From Cylicocyclus nassatus (taxonomy: Eukaryota; Nematoda; Chromadorea; Rhabditida; Strongylidae), in NCBI GenBank assembly GCA_958299035.1, contig CATQJL010000305.1, positions 62,902,127 to 62,966,126 of the forward strand: a DNA stretch of 64,000 bases, in the 5' to 3' direction. Under the pieces are notes generated by a model. The model had not been told where the DNA came from and ran no database searches. It was given only the letters and a program-made list of their open reading frames with translations. Below, piece by piece: positions 45,648-59,000 of this stretch; position 1 is the stretch's first letter, and each line of letters begins with the position of its first letter. A program made the position numbers and the translations under genes.

Positions 45648-46333
45648 TTAGGACCTGCTAGAGCTAAGAGCTAGAGCACAAATTCCAAAAATGCATGCGC
45701 AAAGGTTTATGCATAACTCGGCAGTTTCTTCATTTTCTTTTTGTTTGCACCTGCGGCATATATCTGCAATTAATATTTTCAAATACAATATAATTTTAAT
45801 CAAAAATTGCCTTACCGTTGTGACTATGACGGCATGAAACATTGCAACTACTCGCACTAAAAAAACTCAAATTTTCAAACTCCATTAAAAACTCCAAAAT
45901 ATGAATTCCTCACCAGGAGATAGGTGTAGGCTGCTCTATTATAGTTGTTGATGGTTCAGGAAATGTTGTTTGGATTATCCGCCGGCTGATTGTTGTGTCA
46001 ACCTCCTCGTATTCTGGAGGGGCACTAGGTACTTCTGGCTTTGCCTGTAATTTTTGAATTAGGGACCTGGAAGCGAACAGAACACTACAGGGAAATTACT
46101 GATGGTGTAGATAAGGAGTGCACTCTGGCCTGTTCGTAAGTGGGCAGGGAAGAACCCGGTAAAGTGCTAGGTTCCTCTGGCGGGGCACTGGGTACTTCTG
46201 GTCTTCCCTAAAATTTTAATTGGAGGTCCGAAGGTGAGAACAGGGACAGGGAACTTACTGAGGTAGATAAGAAGTGAACTCCGGCCTGTTTGTAAGTGGA
46301 TAGGCTGACACTGGGCGAAGTACTGGGTTCCAT
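45648..46333 (-). CDS. LITAF-like adaptor with PSAP/PPxY motifs and Cys-rich tail
   Basis: Five exons on the minus strand (46333-46259, 46207-46100, 46044-45914, 45856-45816, 45763-45648) splice with GT-AG introns of 51-59 nt and give 156 residues with no frame break. Exons 1-3 each encode one repeat unit: exon 1 STYKQAGVHFLST, exon 2 PEVPSAPPEEPST and LPTYEQARVHSLSTPS, exon 3 PEVPSAPPEYEEVDTT. PSAP binds TSG101/ESCRT-I and PPxY binds Nedd4-type WW domains in known adaptors; the overlapping PSAPPEY arrangement resembles the N-terminus of LITAF/SIMPLE endosomal proteins. The C-terminus holds CASSCNVSCRHSHNDICRRC, then a hydrophobic Cys-rich stretch LCINLCACIFGICALAL, fitting a membrane-embedded tail. 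The second zinc knuckle of a full LITAF domain is absent. No signal peptide. LITAF relationship is inference; the gene structure is strong. Confidence 0.72.
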
Positions 46334-46884
46334 AAGCTGGATTATTTATAATTTTTTTCATTGTTACTTCATGTAAACGTCGACAGCTGTACGACAAAGC
46401 AACAGAGAATGAACTAACCCCATTAAAATGAAATAAGCAATAATCACCCATAATTTTTTTCACAAATTACTGCAAAAGAAAATATACCATAATGAACTGG
46501 TATAACTTCAAGTATTTATTGTCATGCAGACTTTAGTAAAAAGTTTTAAGTCTTAATAAAATATATGATTGATTCGGTACCTATGGAAAGGCGATTATAT
46601 CAACGATCACCCCTAGATGATGTTGTTTTTCGAAAATGAGATCCTATTTGAAGGCAAAAAGCTGTTGAAAAAATCAGCTGGTATGTTCCAAAAATTAGTC
46701 AAATTCTTCGAAAAGGCATCAACACGAACAGAAATTATGAGAAAAGTAATATGCAAATTAGCAATCAAATGGTTTAAAGCGTCAAAAGTGGAACACTGCG
46801 AACTTTAGCATTGATAATCACTGATTGCTGATAGGTTTGTCTGGGAACTTTATAATCCTGGCATCGTTGAAGAACGGGTGGAAG

Positions 46885-46892
46885 TGACGTCA
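46885..46892. promoter_or_regulatory. TGACGTCA palindrome upstream of the adaptor-like gene
   Basis: A perfect CRE/ATF-type palindrome about 552 bp upstream of the ATG, in a GGGTGGAAGTGACGTCA block kept at nearly the same distance in the paralogue. Could be a shared enhancer or simply unmutated duplicate sequence. Confidence 0.35.
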
Positions 46893-47934
46893 CTTATGGG
46901 CTCATATCAAAGCGCAGCACGCTGATTCACTTTTTTTCACAAACTACAAAGTTTGAGTCATTTTTGTGCCTATTTGTGAAGTTGAAAGGTGGAAACATAA
47001 GTTTCGTTGCTCTCAAAAGAAATATCTCTCATAACAGTTTTCCAAAGATTTTCTACCACAAATCGCTTGAGGGCTGTATAAGCTTTCCAATTTTAATTCG
47101 AAACTTGCGTTAAACTCAAATTAATAAGAGAGATACAGAATAACTTTTAGGAACAAAGTGATATTAGAGGATGGTTTATGTTACTGTAACTACCTATTAC
47201 TTCCTATCCCACCATATTCATGAATTTTTGGAGCAAAGCAAAGTTCAAACTTGTGTAGTTTTTTCCACTGAGCTTAAAAGTGATTGCAACCGAAAGCGTA
47301 AATCACCTAGCTGTTCCAGCGAGAAGTTTTCAAAGTGGGAAGTAGGAAGAGGAAATGGGATGAACAACTCTATCAAAAAGATGTGCTTTTATAATCTCGT
47401 ACTTGTTTAGAAATATGAGAGTATTTGCTAAATAGATATTATTTCAAATTTACTGCGTTTCATGCGGAATTTCAATTTTCCAAATTGAGATGTTTGCCGC
47501 AAAATCGATTCTATCATGAAAGTTCTCTTGCAAGCTCCAAATCTAATTTCTTGCAGTTTTCATGAAGTACACTGAAACATCAGTGAACCTTCAATTTCAA
47601 AACATAGTCGCTGGTAAGTTTATTTTAGGAGCTCTTTTGTAAGCTCTACACGGTCTTGCATTTCTTATAATCGCTTTTAGTTTGTAGAGATTGCAAAGAG
47701 CTTCTGGCAATATATGAGCATCTAATAAAAAATATCATGATTGTTTGGTCATGACTTTCATCACATTCCTGGAATGTCAAAAACACTATTTTGTTTCGAA
47801 AGTCTGATTTCACAATTTTCAGCCCATTTTCTAATTGTTGAGGAGTGAAACATAAAATATTTTATGCTTTTTTCACTTTTGAAGTGACGTCAGTGGTTTT
47901 CAAGACAAGTCAACAAGTCATTTGACATAAATTT

Positions 47935-48665
47935 GCTTTTAAGCTTGTCGTTTTCGGTAGATTTCCTGAGGCGGAAAGCAGGAAATGAAGTTTTGATTGA
48001 CTTTTTGTCTTTTCGTCGCCGAGGATTTGCGGAAGTCATTCATGCAATGACAATCGAGGCTGATTCGTTTCAAATATTGTGAAGTGCTAAAGTACGTTAA
48101 AGGGTTTTGGTTTTTGAACAAAAATCCCTATAAGCTCCAAAAATGTCATAAATTTTCAAATATATTGGAGGGATAAACAAATTTTTGTCGGTAACATCAT
48201 ATAGAGATGCTACCAAGCAGAATGAGTTTTGCTTTTTATATAAAGCTGAATGTCTGTCTGTATGTCTGTATGTCTGTACGTATGTGCGGAATAGAAATTT
48301 TTATTTCTGAACCGATTTGGACCAAACTTGGCACACATATGCTTCGGGGCAGGGAGCGTGTCATAGGCTACTTTTCGTTATCGATCGATATCGATTTTAT
48401 CGATTTTTTGCAAAATTTGAGCTACAGGGCTGGGAGTTGGCACAGGGGGGTAATCGAGCATGCTGATTACAAATATATTATTGACAGGCCCGGGCGGAGC
48501 CGGGTATGCCAACTAGTGTCGTATACACTAGATCAAGTCTGCAGGCTCTTCCTTACCGTGCGCCTACAGTAATTTTTACTGAAAGTGCAATATTTGGCTG
48601 AATATTGGCAACCTTTGTGGCTCACATCATATTCTATATGATGCCAAAGTTTGAGTGTGCCATGT
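47935..48665 (-). pseudogene. Second decayed copy of the Ig-like exon relics
   Basis: On the minus strand, KTSFPAFRLRKS then NDKLKSK (about 47940-48035) corresponds to KTSFSAFRLEIS and SDKLKDK at 24.3 kb. ATKVANIQP then SVKITVG (about 48550-48630) corresponds to ATNAANVQP and TVRVYG at 24.85 kb. Stops interrupt the second piece, and a Helitron lies between the two. The paired conservation supports the view that these pieces were once exons of the same gene. Confidence 0.3.
48234..48516 (+). mobile_element. Helitron-like element, short form, plus orientation
   Basis: The 5' end is eroded (TTTATATAAAGCTGAATG). It is followed by the GTCTGTCTGTATG stretch, the conserved GATCGATATCGAT block, one internal unit with GGGAGTTGGCACAGGGG, and a 3' terminus CCCGGGCGGAGCCGGG hairpin plus CTAG before T. 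After the end, GTCGTATACACTAGA aligns with the uninterrupted paralogue at 24.77 kb (GACGTATACCACTAGA), supporting the 3' boundary. Confidence 0.75.
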
Positions 48666-51600
48666 GTAAAAACGGAAAATTATTGGCAAACCTGCGAAAC
48701 TTGTCCTAACTTACAATTAATAAAATTTTATTATTTATTGTATTATAAGTATATACTACTATTGTTAATAAAATTTTATAACAAGCCTAATATTGGAGTC
48801 AATATTATAAGTTATAAAAAACAACAGAATTTTGCCTCTGGTCTCCGTTTTCGTCCGCTATGTAAATTTGTAAAGTTTTTCCACCTTTCGTCCCGTCCTC
48901 ACCTCTCCCCTTTTTGAAGATGATAGTTCTTGCAACTTTGTATCTCCTCCATACGCATATCTCCAATGAGAGTTTTGCTTTCAAATTTGAAAAACCATTA
49001 GACGTGTTAATCTAGGTTTATAGGTTTTTTTGTCAATACAAGCGTTACTAAGTATAATTTCGGTTCAAAGATTCGTTCGTACCTCGAAAAATCACATCTC
49101 TTTTGCCTCTGAATAAAACCTTATTCTTTTTCGTTCAAAAGCAGAGTTTAAGCACTTTACGAGTTTTTTAAAACGCTATGGAAAAATGAGAGAGTTACTA
49201 GCAATTGGAAAAAAGATTAGGCAAAGTTAATGTGAAGAACATTGAAAGTATTCTTATTAACAAGAGAGAATTTTGCGCATCACAGTGATATTTCACTTGA
49301 ATTTGTTTGAAAAAGAAACTTAAATAGTAAACACCTTTCGCACAAAATGGTTATTTTCTATATGAAACATAGGCTTATGATTTTTTTACTTTTGAGTCTG
49401 CCTTTCTTATCTTCAACATTTAGTGATTCTCATCAAAGACATAGCTGTAAAGAGCATGCTCTTGCTTTTTAAACAAAAGCTTCAAGGAGTTCCAACTAGA
49501 TGCAAAGAAGTTATAATTTCTTAGAGCAAAATTGCTAATTTTTGGACTGACCTAATAAATACGATTATTCATAGATGATCATTGCCTAGAGCCTTCCTCG
49601 AAAAGTGAACATGTGTCTGGATGATGACAAAGCCTTCATTAGAGCCCCGTGTTTCCTGTTTAAGAGCTTGGAGTCATATATTAAAAAATGAATTGCCATT
49701 AATCATCGCCTTGAAGTTTTTAGGCTGGCTGTGTAAGAATTCATTTCGTAGTCAACAAACAGCTTCGTTTCTTCATAATCAACATTATCTTTTTGGGTTC
49801 GACTGTTTTCTGATCTCAAATCTTGCGTTCAAGCGCGCAGTACGGCAATGAATGCTTTCCATATTAGTACAAGTATAAAAGCCCATAACGATTTGCAAAA
49901 GCGCATGAATTATTGCTATTGCACGAAGAACGATTCTAGATAATGCTGCATTTTTGCATTTGAATTTGAAGAGCTATTTCGTGAGCAAATAAATCTTATT
50001 GCAATGTAATGGCTATGTTCATGGCAATAATCGCGTATCTCCTCTTTCCTTTTTGCGTTAGATTTAGTGAGCTGCATTACAAAAAACAAATTGCTTTCAG
50101 ACATTGGCTTGCTTGTCTGATTGTTAATGTGGTAGTCTCTTCACGTTTTGAAAGAAATTTGATACTTGTTGAGAAACTCTTCTGGTTCTCAGTCCAAAAC
50201 GTATTTTTATGGTGTTGTAGTCATGAATTTTCGCACCGTTTAAGCAAAAAAAGCTCTCATATGTATGTATTCTCTATGAAAAGACTTGCCAATATGCAGG
50301 ATTAACAGATAATTTTAATTCTCCGGATTTTCGCCGAACTCACAGTCTTTGTTTATTTGAAGGAAAAGTTTTACGGGCGTTAGAGAAGCGTTGAACTGAA
50401 GTCTCGTCTCAGTTTTGTAATTTAGATTTGGCCTTTTAATTGGTTTTGCTTTTCAATCTCATTTGCTGCTTTCCGCTCAGCGTACTGAAAATCAAGTTCA
50501 AAATATGTGCGAGATTTACTCACGTTGCTGAAGGAATGGCAGCAACCCCCCGATTGAAAAAAAGTGACATTTTCAAAAAAAATCGTGAGATAATCTCGTA
50601 ATCACCACGATTTCTCACTTTAGCCTCCTATATTATGATTTATTCGACATCATACTATCTCAGCAATCATGCAGAAAAAAGTAGAGTAAGTTACTAAGCT
50701 ACATGGACTTCGCAAATTTTCTTGTTGTACACAAACTACAACTTTTTGTCACTGAATTTGTGCCAGGGAAATTTCTTCGAAGCATGCAGCACGTTTGCAT
50801 CACAATGAACTCTCCCAGACGAAAAAAAAAGTTATCCCATCAACATGCATTGCCTCTTCGTACGAATTAGGTTTAAGTTTTTTGGAAGTTTAATCTTGTA
50901 TAGAGCGCAGTAGCGTTATTCGCTTCGTTTCGTTCATTCCACAGAATAATTTTTAAAAGTCATGAAGCGTCTGCTCGAAGTTTGTCAAATAATCATTTTT
51001 TTGTTGGAGTAAGTCTACATTTACCATCTTTTTTTCTATATACAGTCTTCTACAGTAATTCTACTTCAATTCATCATGTATTTCCTTGTTTCCTTGTGTT
51101 TGCTACGAATTTGAACTTCTGTTGATTACTAATTGACGTCCCAGTGACTTTTTTGGACAGTATAATTCCAGGATTCGAGCACCGCGCTTTTTGATTGCTT
51201 GTGCTGTTTTGCCGAGGACGTAGCAGACAATGATTGGTTTTCTGTTCGAAACGTTCGAAATAAATCGTTATAGAACAATAATGCATACAATTTTAGGTTG
51301 AATAGAGCCTAATGAGCATTTGAAATTTTGTTATAAAGAAGATGTTCATGCAGCCTGAAATACCTCATAGTCCAACAACTAATATATCGCAAGATAAGCT
51401 AGATCATTCTTTTTTAGCACTGCTATTAGGTTGTCCCACAGGTCTTTTCATATCGGCAAAAATCAGCTAACCCTATTTTTTTTGAATTAGAGCTTGAGCG
51501 ACTATTTGACAGAGCAACGCAAGTTCTAAAAGATGACCTTCAAAAAATTGCAAAAGGTTTATACACGTGAATCGTAAAGCATTTGCTGAATTTTTCTGCG

Positions 51601-53034
51601 GCTAGAAATCGAAAAACAAAAATATTCCAAAATCACGAAAAAAAATCAAGAAAATGTCGGCTTTTCTAGGTTTTTTGATTATAAATTCGTTATTTTTCGA
51701 AAAATAGCACGTAGAAGGCCGAAATTTTTGATATTCACTAAGGTTCATACTACAGATCTATATAGGAACACCCCAGCATAAATTTAAAAAAACATGCAAG
51801 TTCTTATTTTCTTGATTTATAGCAGTAGAAAAAATACAGCAATTGTATGTATGAATGTCTAATGTGGAAATTGTGTGCTAGAACAAGTTGGAAATTCGTA
51901 GCATTTTTTTTTGGAAAAAGATTCGTTTTTTTCCAGTGTTTTAGGCATTTGGATTTTTTCAAGATTTCGGATTCAAACTTTGTGCGAATCACACTTGGTG
52001 CTCACATAATACTTGATTATAAACTTTAGCTATGCTTCAGCATAGGTTCATTTCCTCATCGTAGAAAGCTTCAATGCTGAATCTTTTTCATGTTTTACTC
52101 ACTCCTTCATGTAATTAGCCAAAATGTGAAGTTGTGATTATCTTTTCGCTATTATGAAAAAAAGGCATAAATGACCACCTTGTAAAACATTCGTATCTTT
52201 TGCGTGAAGCTCGTTCACTGTAAAACAGTGCAAACCATCGCCCCTCCCTTTCCCATTTCTGCTGTTTCATTTTACGTCATGTTTAAGAATCCTTATTCTC
52301 TTGCGAGTTGAGTTTTTGTATGAGTTCAAACTATAAAGTGCAAAGCTGGGCTTTATCGAAGCACTTGCTTTCATGCCCTTCATTGAGCTTGATTTTCATG
52401 AACATTAGCGTCTTCTGTATGAAGTTCGCTCACTTAAAATCATTCCTTGGATGTGACGTTAGAATATCTGTTTCAAATTTCAATTTTTTTTGAATTTATC
52501 ATATCAGTAAAAAACGAAAGAACTCGGAACAGAAGTTGCTCTGCTCGATTTCCACTTCAACTTATCTTTGTCATCATCCACTGTCTTACTAATACTGAAG
52601 AAGTGGACCGAAATGACTAGAGCTGCGTCTCATTTTGTTCAGTTTTTATCCGTCTCCATTTCTCTTTTGGGCAAGGGAACGAACTTTGCCAGTTTTGAGC
52701 CACCTCTGCTGGCCACTGGTCCTTCTGCAATGTTTTTGTATATCGTTGCAGGACCAGTAGTCCGTTCCCCCACCCATTTCTCTTTTTTTTATAATTCATT
52801 AGTCTGCTCTTGCTACATCTTTCAACTATTGCAATACAGCACGATCAAGGAGAATGATGGTGCAAATGCAGCAACTTAATAGTATAGATAAACAAAATAA
52901 TCTACTTTCCTCATTATTCAACCCAATGTAATTAAAGAAGAGCGAATGTCGACTTTGAACCCGAGCGTCTCAATCTACGTACATTTTAGAAGCGTATTTG
53001 CCATCAACACTTTCCATTTTCAGAAGAGCAAATA
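48666..53034. other. Intergenic stretch upstream of the GPCR gene
   Basis: No gene was recognised. Orphan mariner-like ends occur near 49540-49556 (GGACTGACCTAATA) and at 51427 (TTAGGTTGTCCCACAGG) without clear partners. Frames at 49621-50305 and 52568-52879 have no recognisable features. Confidence 0.5.
53011..53023 (+). promoter_or_regulatory. Splice acceptor just upstream of the GPCR start codon
   Basis: TTTCCATTTTCAG ends 11 nt before the ATG at 53035. In nematodes this position suits either a spliced-leader trans-splice site or the acceptor of a 5' leader intron. It supports the chosen start codon. Confidence 0.55.
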
Positions 53035-56000
53035 ATGAATGTTACACCGTTACATCTACGATGTTTTCCTGAAGAAAAACTGCAGCTCATGACCGAAGCC
53101 GACAGGCGCATTAATCAGGTGCGTATTCAGTCTTTTAGACTTTTGAGATTCATGGTGATTTCTAAGGGCTTCGAGATCTGCGTCATAACAAGAGATTTCA
53201 TTCCCTGAAAGTGCAAAAGTATAAATCACCATCATTATCTAAAATATCCATAGCATGTACTTGTCGAAATCTTCTACACTGGACCATGACAAGCCCAACT
53301 TGTGATAGCAGCCAAAAAAATGATTTTTCAAAGCATTATGTAGGTACTTGGGAAGGGGGGATATTAGTGCTTAATACGTTAGAGAAAACCAGGTGGCTCG
53401 ATAATGTGCTAGTGCTTTTAAAAGCTATGTTTAGCTTTGACTCACACTAATTGCTAGCGACGCAAGAACAAAAAAAAATGGAAAGCAGATTGCAATTTTA
53501 CCCTGAATAAGCAACTACCTAACAAACATCACCCACATCACCTGCTTGCAATTAAAGTGCTATGATTACACGACTTTACGTAACGACTTATAAAAAAACA
53601 GTATAGTCTCCACCTCACGCTTTTCCAGCGCAACGGGACACATAGTTCTGAAGGCACCCTCTTGGCAGAATTTGGTTTTCCAGTTTTTCACCTTTTCGAG
53701 TCTTCTCGCTTTGAGGAACCCATATCTGGCTTTTCAGCGCATGAAATTGGCGAAAATGAGCTTTTCCCGAAGCTTTCCAGGTCCGGATGCAGTGAAGATT
53801 TCCGGAGGTCTTCCGCGCCCCGCCCACTTGCACGTATTATCCAAAGCTTCGGAAAAAGATCATTTTTCCCATTCTCATGCGCTGAAAAACCCATATATGG
53901 ACTCCTCACAGCGAGGAGGCCGAAAACGTAGAAATCTGGAAGACGAAACTCTACCGAGACACTGCCTTCAAGCCGCAAATTGTATATCAAAAACAACATG
54001 AAACTTCAAAATAATGTTTGATGATTTTCCGCCAAGAAGGCATATCAATACGGATTTATATCTATTTTCAGTTCATCTTTCCGATGCAGTTCATCGTTGC
54101 TGTTGGAGGCAACTCGCTTACGATGTCTGTTCTACTTGGTCCTCATATGAAAAATAGGTAGATCACATTTGCATATTGAAAAAATAGCAGAGCCTTTAGT
54201 TAGGAGGAGCAATTTTGCGAAAACGGTCTTACGTCAAAAATTGTAAAAATTGGTTCTGAATCGATTTGCATGATCGCTTTTCCGTTAGTGCACTCTTCCA
54301 TACTGGACCGCCGTCGCGGCGGCTTGCTGCGTGCGCACCGTTGCCGCGTGCGACACGTTCAGAAAAGGCCCGCGTTTCGCCAGCCGTCATTGTCGGACTG
54401 GATCAGTTCTCTACAAAAGCGAGGTTTTCAGATTCCAAGATTTTTGTCAATATTCAGAAAGCGTAATGAAGGATAACCAGTTGAAATCCGAAAATATTGA
54501 AAGAAATTTGAACTTATTACTTCCTTCTCCCAGTTAATAACAGTCGATCAATACGCGCCATTCGACCGTCTCCCGCTACTGAGTACTGTAGTGCAAAACG
54601 GTCCTCATTCCAAATCGCTGAAAGCCAGTAGCGTCGCGCAAGTGAATAAGTAATGAGATCTGCAAAATTTGATCAATCACTCGACAAAGAAGTTAAGTGG
54701 TTGTTTCCTGCCTGATCGGAGACATACAGGCTGTTAGTCACGTACTGTTTTTTTTTCGTAGAAACTGCGTGTCCGCAACGCCAGCGCCTCGCGTGCATTG
54801 AGGTCAATTGAATGCGCAAGCAGTACGCTCGCGAAAGGGCACAAACGCGGCGCGAGGCTGGAGCGTGCTGATTCGCTGTGAGCGAGTGACATAGGCTGTA
54901 AACTGATTTTTAAACATTGCTCCTGCACCCGAATTTTTCAATTATTTACATCACATATCTATATCATATATTTTAGACATATTTTAGACAGCATCACATA
55001 TTTCGATATTTAGAGCAAATCTACTGCTGGCGTTTCTTGCTTTCTGCGATATACTCGTATTTGTGATGATGTTTCCGCACTATCTCGCTTCTCTGGATCT
55101 CTTTGCAAACAATCTGGAGTTTCGTTATATATACTACCTCACAAAAAGGCATCTTGGGGCGTTGACTAACTGGTTCTCAGCTGCAGCAATTTGGTAAGTT
55201 ACTTCTTGTGCCAAAGTAAGTAATCAAAATCATAATTTGCAGGTTTGTGCTCGCCATCTCTATTGAACGTCTGTTGATTATCAAATTCCCTTTCCGCTCA
55301 TTGGATAATTATAATGTAAGTCTATTTTCATATGTGGAGGAGCTAGTTCATCAATTCATCTAAGAGGCAGTGATACAAAAAAAAATTTGTGAGCAGTCAC
55401 GCTTAATGCTTTCAAGATAAAAATGTGATTATTCGCATAAGCATGACTGCAATGGGCGGGAATGTCCCGATAGAGTTGACTGGTGGGCCAATTTTGCGAT
55501 CAGTCAAGGAAGTGCCGTCCCTCACTTAAACTCGTCCCTTCGGCATCCGGCTACCGTTTGATTCAACTGGCTTGGCTTCGGGAAGGCGGGGCTCCGTGAC
55601 CTATTTAGGGCTACCTATTGATCAAAGAGCACTCGCGCGAGAGAGAGCAGGTGCCTCGCGGGCGCGAGCGGCCTTAATCACGTCACAGAGCCCCGCCTTC
55701 CCGAAGCCAAGCCAGTTGAATCAAATTTTACTTCTACTCCCTCAGATAGTAACTTTCGCGTCCAAAGCAATTTTTTCACGTTTCTGATAGCAGCGGAGTA
55801 CAATTCCATGATGAAAACTAAAAGTGGGTTTGGAAAGGCATTTCGCTCAAGATGTTCTTATTTCTAATGTTCTTTATATCAAAGGAGAAGGCAGCCAGTA
55901 TGAACGATAACTTGTGCCAGCTTAGGCATTGTGTAGACCTACCTTTTCTGAAGTCTATGTAAACGCTTAAATATTATTGCAAGAATTTTTAAAAAGTTTG

Positions 56001-59000
56001 TGTGCTTAACAGGTTTTGTTCCTTGCTTTTTAACCCCGCCTTCAAGCCGCAAAGAGCATGACTGTGGCGTCTTGGTGGGCTCAAGTCACCTAGCTGGGAG
56101 ACTTACAAGGGAAAGTTCCCAAGTCAGCTCGGACAACCCGGATGATTCACATATCACCGTAACGGACTTGAAACGCTGATTCCAAATCTGCTTTCCTTCT
56201 CTGCGGAGCAACTTTCCGAGGGAAGTTATGAGCGTTTAAATGTCTAAATTTGTCATGTTCAAAGTGGCTTAAAATCAGTTGAAAGCTGTAAAACAACACA
56301 AAACAACACCATTCCATCATCTGTGTTCCGTCCTTGTAATCAATATACTTGATACAAAACTGATAAATCACTTTCTTGTGTTATTGTTCAGTTTTCGCCA
56401 ATTTTAAGCCACTTAAAACATGACAAATTTAGACTTTTAAACGCTCATAACTTCTCTCGGAAAGCCGCTCCGCAGAAAAGGAAAGCAGATTTGGAATCAG
56501 CGTTTCAAGTCCGTTACGGTGATATATGACTCATCCGGGTTGGCCGAGCTGAGTTCGGAACTCTCCCTCGTTAGACGCAGTACTCCCCAATATGATTATG
56601 TGCTCAAAATACTGCGTTATTGTAATACGTGACTAAACGACACGAGTTGAACCAACTCAATGACCTGAAATAAGCTACACTTACTAACACTACGTATATA
56701 CCTAAGAAAAGTAATGGAGAACTACCACATGGGAGCTTTTCTCATGCAGATGCGCGACTATAACTTGATCTCAAATCTTATGGAACTCTATGTACCGCCG
56801 TAACAATGAGCAAGCAGGGGGAGGGGGAGGGGGGGGGGGATCAGAGAGGATCGCGGAACATGCGTATCGACTACCGTAATTGTCAACGGACAGCGCGGCA
56901 ACTGATACTTTTGGCCGTTGTGCTTGAGGCCATACCTTCGATAGTCTAGAGACAGGGCGTCAAAAGTGAATGTTGTTGAACATCTGACGTCATAAATAGT
57001 GAAGGTTGTTTAAAGATGATCAGAGAAGAGAAAATGACATAAAACAGATACAAAAAGCAAAAGAAACTGCTGAAAATGGGATAAAAACGCTGCAATGAGG
57101 CTTGAAATCTTTCATTTGGCGGCTTTTCAAAGTGCTAGTTTTCGCTTCAGGACCAGCAATTCGCAACACGGGGTTTTGATTTTTGATGCGTCCTTTGAAT
57201 TTTTACCCCCGCATTGAGTTCCTGTTTCCTGGGACGTTGTCTGGATTGTTGCGCTTATTGTTCTGAGCAACAGTCGCCCAAGCTGGAAAAAAATCGATGC
57301 GAAGGCATTGAAACAGAACAAGGTAAAGAAAAACGCACTTTTTACGATTTTTCGCAAAAAATCCACAATAATCGAAGAGATAAAGGCTGTGTGGTTGTCT
57401 GCATTATGAACAGAAGCAAGATCTATAGAATGCACGAAAAAACCGGATAAAAAGAGGTAAACTAGAAGAAAAACAAGAGATTTTCGAAAACAAGGTTTTC
57501 GCCGGATTTCTCGTCCAAATCAAGAAATGTGATTTTGGGACGTTGTCAGCGTGGAAATATAGATCAAGAGCTTCAAAATGATATATAGCTTGCTAAAATT
57601 GGGTGCGAAACAGCGAAGAAAAGGGTACCAGAGCCAAATGCCCCGCGCCCCGCGTTTGGGGTAGCGAGGTAGCGCGCAGCGCGCGGAGACGCAGACGAGC
57701 AGCGGAGACAGACCAGAGCCGACGGGGCATTTGGCTCTGGTCGTAGATCTCCGCGGGGTCTCAACGAAACCCTGCAACATTATATATCATTCTGACCGTC
57801 ATGACACGACGAGGAGAGCTGACAACGTCCCAAGCTTTAAACGTCACATGCTAACGAGATAGACCAGCATTTTCGTGCGCGACTCTCTGCGCATAATTAA
57901 GCGCAGTTTCTCATTTTAATTCAACTACAACAGCTTTCCAAACTTTTGAAACTCATTTTTGGTCAAGTAGGAGGCTAACTGAGGAACGTTGTCCTGAATT
58001 CTGAGGAAATTTTCACAGAAATTCTCTTTTCAGCGTAAAAAAGGCTTTAAAAAAGCAGTTTCTCGGTTTCGCTGAGACATTCTTCAGATATTCTTTCCTA
58101 TATTTGGTTCATTCACATTCTTCCGATATAGTCAGGATTATAACATCCGGGGTTTCGCCCCGGATAACTTCTGTTTTTTTCCCAGGTGAAGGTTGTGTCC
58201 CCTCATAGCCCTCAAAGTGAAGGTTACCAGAGTATGTGGCTCTATGTATCGAGGGTATGGCTTGAGGAGCACCTCGCATCACGAGACTCAACAAGAATGC
58301 GTTGAAAAAATGAGAATATATGTATGTACGGCATAATGACATCTGTAAAAGTACGGTACGACTGCTTACGGCTATTGTTCATCTCGGCCCTCACTCTCAA
58401 AACGGCACTCGAGAACACGTTAGTCCCATCCTCGTACGGTATCATTGCGTATCATTTATTACTAGCTGGCTTGCCCGGCTCCGCCGTATCCGGACCAAAC
58501 TTGGCACAGATACACTTCGGGCCCCGGCGGGTGTCACAGTCCACTTTTCGTTATCGATCGATGTCGAATTTACCGATTTTTATCGATTTTTTTGCAGAGT
58601 TCACCTACAGGGCTAGGAGTTGGCAAAGGGGGGGAAGTGAGCATGGGGATTCCAAATACAATATTAGTTTTCAGAATTATCGATTACTTTTATTGATTTT
58701 ATCGATTTTTTGTAAATTTTGACATGCGAGGCTGGGATTTTGCACAGGGGGGTAATCGAGCATGCTGATTACGAACACAATATTAGTTTTCAGGATCGTC
58801 CATTACTTTTATCGATTTTATCGATTTTTTTGTAAAGTTTGACCTGCGGGGCTGGGAGTTTGTACAGGGGGGTAATCGAGCATGCTGATCACCCCCCTTG
58901 GGGATGATCAGCATGCTCCCCCCTGTGCCAACTCCCAGCCCCGTAGCTCAAACTTTGCAAAAAAATCGATAAAATCGATAAAAGTAATCGATAATCCTGA

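Larger units (their letters stand above)
45520..46960 (-). repeat. Segmental duplication with adaptor-like gene, intact copy
   Basis: Partner of 40395-41960, same orientation, separated by about 3.6 kb that contains the RTE relic. It includes the gene at 45648-46333 and its upstream TGACGTCA block. Confidence 0.75.
47200..48665. repeat. Segmental duplication, partner of 23130-24990
   Basis: Co-linear blocks are listed under the partner. This copy lacks the TTAA-type element and instead carries the Helitron at 48234-48516. Confidence 0.62.
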
